NCBI RefSeq assembly: GCF_004217135.1
Contig: NZ_SHKK01000001.1
Coordinates: 806,001-870,000 of the forward strand
Direction of reading: 5' to 3'
Origin: Micromonospora violae
GTDB lineage: Bacteria > Actinomycetota > Actinomycetes > Mycobacteriales > Micromonosporaceae
DNA length: 64,000 bases
The notes under the pieces are model-generated. The model did not search any database and was not told where the DNA came from. It saw only the letters and a list, made by a program, of their open reading frames with translations. The position numbers and the translations under genes are program-made. Positions 59,302-64,000 of this stretch are shown piece by piece; the first letter of the stretch is position 1; every line of letters starts with the position of its first letter.

Positions 59302-60306
59302 TCAGTCATCCGGCAGCGCGGTGACCAGGAACACCTGATCCGGGCCGCCGGTGCACGGCTCGACCAGGGCCGCGGCCGACACGCCTCGGTCGTCGTCGCG
59401 CAGGCCGACACACAGGTCGCTACGGTCGGGTCGGATGCGGTACGTGTCGGGCGTCGTTCCGGTTGACTCGAAACGGAACACCTGCTGCGGCCTGCTCGTG
59501 CTGCAGTCGTCCTCGTTCCAGGGCTCGAGCAGGTTCCGGCCGGGATCCTCCTCGCGGACGGTGAGACAGCCCTTGCCGAACACCGGATGGAACCACTTGA
59601 TGAAGTACCGCCCGTCGGCCACCGGTTCCAGCGAGGTGTCGGGTGGGGTGGCCTCCGCGCAGGGCCGCTGGACCGCTATCTCCTTGGTGTACCGACCGGT
59701 GTCATCGCGGCCCTCGGTCAGGCAGAGGTGCGGGGTGCGGGCGGGGCGGATCTGGCTGCGCCCCGCCCTCGGCGTGCTCGACGACGGGGCACCGCCACCC
59801 GCCGAGGCGGTCGGATCGGGAAGTCGCGTTGCCGTTCGTTGCTCGTCGTCGCGCCGCTCGATCCAGAAGCCCACGCCGAGCGCGGCCACCACGGTGACCA
59901 CGAGTAGCACCAGCGGTGCGGGCCGGGCGAACCAGCGTGGGCGGGGTGTCTCGGTACGCTCCGGGGCGGCCACGGTCGTGACTGCGTCGACCGGCGGCTG
60001 GTCCGATGCCGGCGGTGGCGGGGCGAACCGACCTGCGGCGAGGCGGTGTCGCGCCCGTAGCCACGTCTCGACCTGATCCTCCGCGCCGCAGGCCCGAACG
60101 AACGCGGCCACCACCTCGGGGCGTGGCAGTGTGGACCGGCGCAGGATGTCGGCCGCGGTGCTACGGGCCAGCACGTCACCCGCCGACGCGGCACGCTGCT
60201 CCAACTGCCGGTAGGTGAGCCCGGACCGGTCCTTGAGCTGACGCAGCATCTCGACGAACCCGGCCGGGTCGGACGCGTCGTCCGGGTGGAACTCCCCCGT
60301 GATCAT
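59302..60306 (-). CDS. Membrane-tethered HTH protein with ricin-like ectodomain
   Basis: 334 aa from ATG 60306. N-terminal XRE/HTH_31-type DNA-binding domain (~15-85: MLRQLKDRSGLTYRQLEQRA, DVLARSTAADILRRSTL), a Pro/Ala linker, one TM helix (~129-149: APLVLLVVTVVAALGVGFWI) and an outside domain of ~185 residues with six Cys and repeated Q-x-F ends (DDCSTSRPQQVFRFE, EPCTGGPDQVFLVT) like a diverged ricin-type beta-trefoil. A carbohydrate could be sensed outside and passed to the HTH. Divergent from a paralogous gene at 60560. Nearest targets unknown. Confidence 0.65.
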   Translation of the reverse strand: MITGEFHPDDASDPAGFVEMLRQLKDRSGLTYRQLEQRAASAGDVLARSTAADILRRSTLPRPEVVAAFVRACGAEDQVETWLRARHRLAAGRFAPPPPASDQPPVDAVTTVAAPERTETPRPRWFARPAPLVLLVVTVVAALGVGFWIERRDDEQRTATRLPDPTASAGGGAPSSSTPRAGRSQIRPARTPHLCLTEGRDDTGRYTKEIAVQRPCAEATPPDTSLEPVADGRYFIKWFHPVFGKGCLTVREEDPGRNLLEPWNEDDCSTSRPQQVFRFESTGTTPDTYRIRPDRSDLCVGLRDDDRGVSAAALVEPCTGGPDQVFLVTALPDD

Positions 60307-60559
60307 CGCCCGATTCTCCAGATGCCGCGAACGCGGGAGCAAGTCGGGTCCCAGTGACTGTCCGAGATGGTCGGACAACATCCGGACATGCCGCCCTGAG
60401 CTGCCCGGACAGCGCGGCGGCGCGACCAGGGCATTGTCCTCGCTCACCGGCTTACCTAGCGTCTCTTCTCGATGGCCGCGCCGCTGACCGGCGTACGGCC
60501 GACGGGCCCGCACCGGCACTGGTGCGGGCCCGACCACATCAACCACACGGGGAGATCCG

Positions 60560-61591
60560 ATGGATGACGCTGCCCGGAATCCGGTGCCGCAGCCGACCAC
60601 GGCGGGGGAGTACGTGGCGTCGCTCAGGGAGGTGCGGCGCCAATCCGGTCTGACCTATCGGGAGCTGGCCCGGCGCGCCTCGGCGGCTGGTCACTGGCTG
60701 CCACCGAGCACCCTCGCGACGATGCTGGGGCGCACCACACTGCCCCGGGAGCGCACCGTCGTCGCGCTGCTGGCCGCCTGTGGCACCCCGGCCGTCGAGG
60801 TCGACAGGTTGCTGGAGACGCGACGGGACCTCGAGGGCCGCATCGCCGAGCGGGGCCGGGGGGAGCACGACGCGGCGCGGACCCCCGCCGACCCGTCCAC
60901 GACTGTCCCGGCGAACATCCGCCCGAGCGTCGGCCCGGTCCCGCCGCGACCCGGGCCGCCCGGGCCCACCCGTCGCTGGCTTCGGCTGGCGCTGCTGACG
61001 GTGTTCGGCGTCCTGACGGTCGGGGCGTCCGGGGCACTACGACCTCTCGCCACCCCTGCCGTGGACAGTTCGCCGACCGACGGCTGCCCGGCCGTGCTGC
61101 GCCAGGGCATGTACGGCCCCTGCGTGCTGAACCTTCAGGAGCACCTGGTGGCCGACGGCCTCACCGTGCCGGTCGACGGCTGGTTCGGCCTGGACACCAC
61201 CGGTCGGGTGATGGTGTTCCAGGCGTTCGGCGGCCTGCCGGTCAGTGGCGTCGCGGACGAGCGGTTGTTCGACGAGTTGGCCGGTGATCGGAAGGTACCC
61301 GCCGCCTGGTCCGAGGACCGGATCGGCAAGCACCTGCGGCGGACGTTCCCGGAGGATCCGGCCGGGGCGGTGCAGGTGGCGCGTTGCCTGTCCGGGTTGG
61401 ACCCGTACCGGGTGGAGGTCGGCGAGGACGGGTCGCGGTGGTGGGGGTTGTTCCAGTTCAGCGACGTGGAGGTGTCCCGGTTCGGTGTCGACCACCGGAC
61501 GGCGCTGGACCCGGGCTGGAACATCCGGGCGGCACGGGAGATCTGGTCTCGTACCGGCGACTTCGGCCACTGGAACTGCGCTCGCGCGTGA
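60560..61591 (+). CDS. Membrane-tethered HTH protein with peptidoglycan-binding and lysozyme-like ectodomain
   Basis: 343 aa. HTH at ~20-75 (SLREVRRQSGLTYRELARRA, similar to the divergent neighbour), TM helix ~140-160 (LRLALLTVFGVLTVGASGAL), then a peptidoglycan-binding domain (~178-240: QGMYGPCVLNLQEHLVADGL, TVPVDGWFGLDTTGRVMVFQ) and a C-terminal lysozyme/transglycosylase-like part (~262-343: VARCLSGLDPYRVEVGEDGS, RWWGLFQFSDVEVSRFGVDH, then NIRAAREIW). The position of the usual catalytic Glu (xESG) is Leu in CLSGLD, so it is probably inactive. Terminator at its end. Confidence 0.65.
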   Translation: MDDAARNPVPQPTTAGEYVASLREVRRQSGLTYRELARRASAAGHWLPPSTLATMLGRTTLPRERTVVALLAACGTPAVEVDRLLETRRDLEGRIAERGRGEHDAARTPADPSTTVPANIRPSVGPVPPRPGPPGPTRRWLRLALLTVFGVLTVGASGALRPLATPAVDSSPTDGCPAVLRQGMYGPCVLNLQEHLVADGLTVPVDGWFGLDTTGRVMVFQAFGGLPVSGVADERLFDELAGDRKVPAAWSEDRIGKHLRRTFPEDPAGAVQVARCLSGLDPYRVEVGEDGSRWWGLFQFSDVEVSRFGVDHRTALDPGWNIRAAREIWSRTGDFGHWNCARA

Positions 61592-61629
61592 TGCTCCCCG
61601 CCCGGTCCACGAACCGGACGGGGAGCATC
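61590..61629. terminator. Bidirectional terminator
   Basis: Perfect 11-bp outer arms (61590-61600 with 61619-61629) and an inner CCGGT/ACCGG pair. Overlaps the stop of the + gene and lies before the minus gene ending at 61652. Confidence 0.75.
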
Positions 61630-61651
61630 CCCCGTCACCCCGACTGACGAC

Positions 61652-63442
61652 TCACGGGCGCAGGCGGTTGGCGACCACGTACGCGCCCACGGAACGTCCG
61701 GTGGCGAGCCCGGCCTCGGCGTCGAACCGATAGTGCACGCCGAGGTAGAGCCGGCTCAGCGCGTTCTCCTCGGCGGCGTGGTCGAAGCCGGTCATGTGCC
61801 GGATCACGTCCACGGCGTGCGGATCGTCGGTGGTGGCGTCGAAGGCGATCGCGTCGGTGCCGAAGAATCCCTTCATCACCGCCGACCAGGCCCCCGCGAA
61901 GGTGGCGTGCCCGGAGACGTAGGCCGGGAACGCCGGCGTGTACGGCACCCCCTCGCGGGTCTGCGACAGCGGCTGCCAACCGGGGCCCTCCGCCGCCTCG
62001 ATGGCGCTCACCGGCCGCCACAGGTCGATCGACGTCTGGTACTTGGCGTCCCAGGCGGCGATGGCGGCGTCGGCGAGGGAGAGGGCGACCAGGCCGAAGA
62101 GCCGGGCGTTGGACAGGATGCCGAGCTTGCGCTGCTCTGCCACGATCCGGGTGTGCGCGAAGAGTTGGCCCGGCGGTTTGTACGTGCCGCCCAGGTCGTT
62201 GGCCCAGAAGAACGCGATCTGCGTCTGGTCGGCGGTCCGTAGCGCCGACGTCCGACCGCCGTAGTCGCGGACCTCCTGCACCTGGGCGCGGTACTCCGTC
62301 TCGGTGAGCAGGTCGGCGTACCCGGTGGCGGCGGCCGGTGGACCGGGCCGGAACTGCCGGCCCGAGGTGAGTGCGAACGGGGTGACCAGCCCCCAGTTCG
62401 GGCTGACCGCCGCCTTACCGTTGGTGGGCCGCCACGAACCGGGCACACCGTCCAGTTGGTACGGCGTGTTGTTGCCGGAGCCGTCGTTGGCGCGGGCCTG
62501 GAGGTTGGCGGTGGCCGCCGCCGCGCCCACGGTGTCACCACGGGCGACCTCGGCGGCGTTCACCCCGGACGGCCGCAGGGCGACAGCGCCGGCGAGAGCC
62601 TGAGAGTAGGACTGACCCTGGCCGCCGTACAGGGCGGTCAGCACGTCGTACGCGGCACGGTCGATGGCCGCGTGCAGGGACGGTGCCACGACGTTGTCCA
62701 TGGTGCCCGGGTAACTGACCGGCACCCGTACCCGATAGGGGTTGCCCACTCCGGTGACCGAGACGGCGGCGTCGTGCATCGCCGCGTGCAGGATGGCCGC
62801 CTCCCGCGACGAGGTCGTGGGTGGCAGGTCCAGCGCCCGGTAGGTGGCCAGCAGGACACCGTTCCAGTACAGGATCGGGTCGGTGGCCGGGTCCACGGCC
62901 AGCGGGGTCAGCGAGATGTTGTCCAACCGGACCGTCGAGGCGGCCTGGCCCCCGAAGTGGAACAGCAGCACCGCCTTCGGGTCACCGAACGGGGACACGA
63001 AGTCGAAGGTGAACCGACGCGTCGTGGGCGTCAGCGCGACGCTCTGGTCGACGGCCGAGGTGAAGGGCGTGTCCACCTGGGAGACCGAGACGCGCACGGA
63101 ACGGTTGACGTCGGCGGAGGCGTCGAACTGCAACCGGTACGGCTGTGCGGCCGTCACCCCGAACTCGAAGTGACCGACCAGGTCTTCCCAGACCGGTTTG
63201 CCGACCGTGGAGCTGGTGCGGACGCGCAGTTGACCGGTGTTGACCGTGGTGCTGGTCGAGGCGAGCCGGGTCCACCAGGGCTGGGTGCTGCCGCTGTCGA
63301 ACGTGCCGTTGAGGATGAGGTTGCCCGCGGCGGCGGCGGCCGGCGATGGGCGGACGAGGGCGGCGAGGGTGCTGGCGAGGGCGACCGCGAGCAGCATGCT
63401 GAGCAGACCGCGGAGTTGCCGTGCGTTGATCGGTGGGGACAT
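61652..63442 (-). CDS. Secreted vanadium-haloperoxidase/PAP2-type protein with N-terminal lectin-like domain
   Basis: 596 aa from ATG 63442. Signal peptide (~1-38, ending PSPAAAAA). Residues ~40-180 resemble a carbohydrate-binding CBM4/9-like domain (NLILNGTFDSGSTQPWWTRL; VRLDNISLTPLAV). The C-terminal part has vanadate/phosphate-binding marks: DAKYQTSIDLWRPVSAI (K-x8-RP rather than K-x6-RP), FPAYVSGHATFAGAW (SGH), and SRLYLGVHYRFDAEAG (R..GVH..D). It could be a haloperoxidase or acid phosphatase; the metal and substrate are not shown. Preceded by GGTGGGGAC. Confidence 0.75.
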   Translation of the reverse strand: MSPPINARQLRGLLSMLLAVALASTLAALVRPSPAAAAAGNLILNGTFDSGSTQPWWTRLASTSTTVNTGQLRVRTSSTVGKPVWEDLVGHFEFGVTAAQPYRLQFDASADVNRSVRVSVSQVDTPFTSAVDQSVALTPTTRRFTFDFVSPFGDPKAVLLFHFGGQAASTVRLDNISLTPLAVDPATDPILYWNGVLLATYRALDLPPTTSSREAAILHAAMHDAAVSVTGVGNPYRVRVPVSYPGTMDNVVAPSLHAAIDRAAYDVLTALYGGQGQSYSQALAGAVALRPSGVNAAEVARGDTVGAAAATANLQARANDGSGNNTPYQLDGVPGSWRPTNGKAAVSPNWGLVTPFALTSGRQFRPGPPAAATGYADLLTETEYRAQVQEVRDYGGRTSALRTADQTQIAFFWANDLGGTYKPPGQLFAHTRIVAEQRKLGILSNARLFGLVALSLADAAIAAWDAKYQTSIDLWRPVSAIEAAEGPGWQPLSQTREGVPYTPAFPAYVSGHATFAGAWSAVMKGFFGTDAIAFDATTDDPHAVDVIRHMTGFDHAAEENALSRLYLGVHYRFDAEAGLATGRSVGAYVVANRLRP

Positions 63443-63565
63443 TGAGAGCCTTTCCGGTCCGGAAACCGGCGACGACCAGGTCGCCGCCGTGAGGATCGGC
63501 TCACCGTAGGAGCGTTCGCGCTGTTCACGGCCTCCGAACAATGCTCGGAACGGTGCCGTACGGCA

Positions 63566-63601
63566 GCGGGCGTCGGCGTCCGTCCGGACACCGACGCCCG
63601 C
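63566..63601 (-). terminator. Hairpin after the ABC-2 permease
   Basis: Perfect 11-bp outer arms (63566-63576 with 63591-63601) and an inner GTCCG/CGGAC pair; just after the end (63620) of the minus-strand permease. Confidence 0.6.
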
Positions 63602-63619
63602 GCGGGCGGATCGTCGTGC

Positions 63620-64000
63620 TCAGCCGATCGTCTCCCGCTCCCGCCAGGCGGTCCGCAGCGAGGTCCGGCCGTTGGTGCGCAGGAGCGACCCCTCGTACAC
63701 CCGGGCCCCGGCGAGGACGAACGCGCCGGCGGTGAGCACCAGGACGACCAGCGAGACGATCGGCTCCCATCCGGCCGCGTCGCCGGTGAACAGCCGCAGC
63801 GGCATGGCCGTGGGCGACGAGAACGGCAGGTAGGACAGCACTCGCATCGCGGTGGCGTTGTCGTTCAGGAAGATCACCGCGAAGAACGGGATCATGACGG
63901 CGAGCTGCACCGGCGTCGAGACGGCGGCGATGTCCTCCTGCCGGTTGGCCAGCGCACCGGCCGCCGCCCACATCGCGGCGAGCAGCACGAAGCCGATCAG
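63620..64000 (-). CDS. ABC-2 type transporter permease (5' part outside window)
   Basis: At least 126 codons, open to the window end. Hydrophobic helices MWAAAGALANRQEDIAAVST (the ABC-2 'Q-x-x' region), VMIPFFAVIFLND, LSYLPFSSPTAMPLRLFTGD and VLVLTAGAFVLAGARVYEGS match C-terminal ABC-2_membrane_3/NatB-like permeases. The ATPase gene should lie beyond the window. Substrate unknown. Confidence 0.8.
   Translation of the reverse strand: MIGFVLLAAMWAAAGALANRQEDIAAVSTPVQLAVMIPFFAVIFLNDNATAMRVLSYLPFSSPTAMPLRLFTGDAAGWEPIVSLVVLVLTAGAFVLAGARVYEGSLLRTNGRTSLRTAWRERETIG

Overview
The window is very GC-rich chromosomal DNA from an actinobacterium, most likely Micromonospora or a close relative in Micromonosporaceae. 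The evidence is the GTG starts, the strong third-position G/C bias, actinobacterial families (PimA, PatA-like acyltransferase, DUF3618, DUF4235, DUF6401-like, F420-type LLM enzyme) and the order thrS / HIT / pgsA / acyltransferase / pimA / pdxS / pdxT / yebC, which is typical of actinomycetes. I recognised no prophage, insertion sequence, CRISPR array, rRNA or tRNA gene. About 66 protein genes cover almost all of the window.

Layout. 1-8.3 kb: a PAS-GAF-SpoIIE phosphatase (cut by the window edge), a TM-helix channel-like protein, an MFS transporter and small envelope or stress proteins (SRPBCC, DUF2795, BrkB/YihY, ChaB-like). 8.4-14 kb: aldehyde dehydrogenase, phytoene-desaturase-like oxidoreductase, polyprenol-phosphate-mannose synthase, SDR and SRPBCC. 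14.2-21.9 kb: a tightly coupled sugar operon that carries the heptose enzymes GmhB (fused to a GT9 glycosyltransferase), GmhA and HldE, with four glycosyltransferase modules and an SDR; topoisomerase IB overlaps its end. 23-26.5 kb: an AraC regulator and a divergent tetR / 14-TM efflux pair with a clear operator. 26.5-34 kb: RecQ helicase, an F420-type LLM oxidoreductase, a GH3 N-acetylhexosaminidase, GNAT, a cysteine-desulfurase-like enzyme and a lipoprotein. 33.6-38 kb: DUF1206, MscS, an envelope trio (holin-like, DUF3618, DUF4235) and cspA. 38-44.4 kb: aldo/keto reductase, methyltransferase plus adenosine deaminase, an OmpR-type two-component pair and an ADP-ribosylglycohydrolase. 44.7-59.1 kb: a YcnI-like protein, then the conserved core thrS, HIT, EF-G-like GTPase, the phosphatidylinositol-mannoside genes (pgsA, acyltransferase, pimA), pdxST and yebC. 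59.3-64 kb: an accessory end with two divergent HTH-TM-ectodomain proteins, a vanadium-haloperoxidase/PAP2-type secreted enzyme and a partial ABC-2 permease.

The most unusual signals are three. (1) A set of long imperfect-to-perfect palindromes lies in intergenic gaps, four of five between convergent genes. Three share the GATCATG..TTG core and two of those are followed by the same GGGGT-repeat G-tract. (2) The ADP-heptose-type operon sits in a Gram-positive lineage without LPS. (3) A divergent pair of membrane-tethered HTH proteins carries a ricin-like ectodomain on one side and a peptidoglycan-binding plus apparently inactive lysozyme-like ectodomain on the other. All coordinates, motifs and palindromes were read by eye; family names come from motif recognition and not from a database search.
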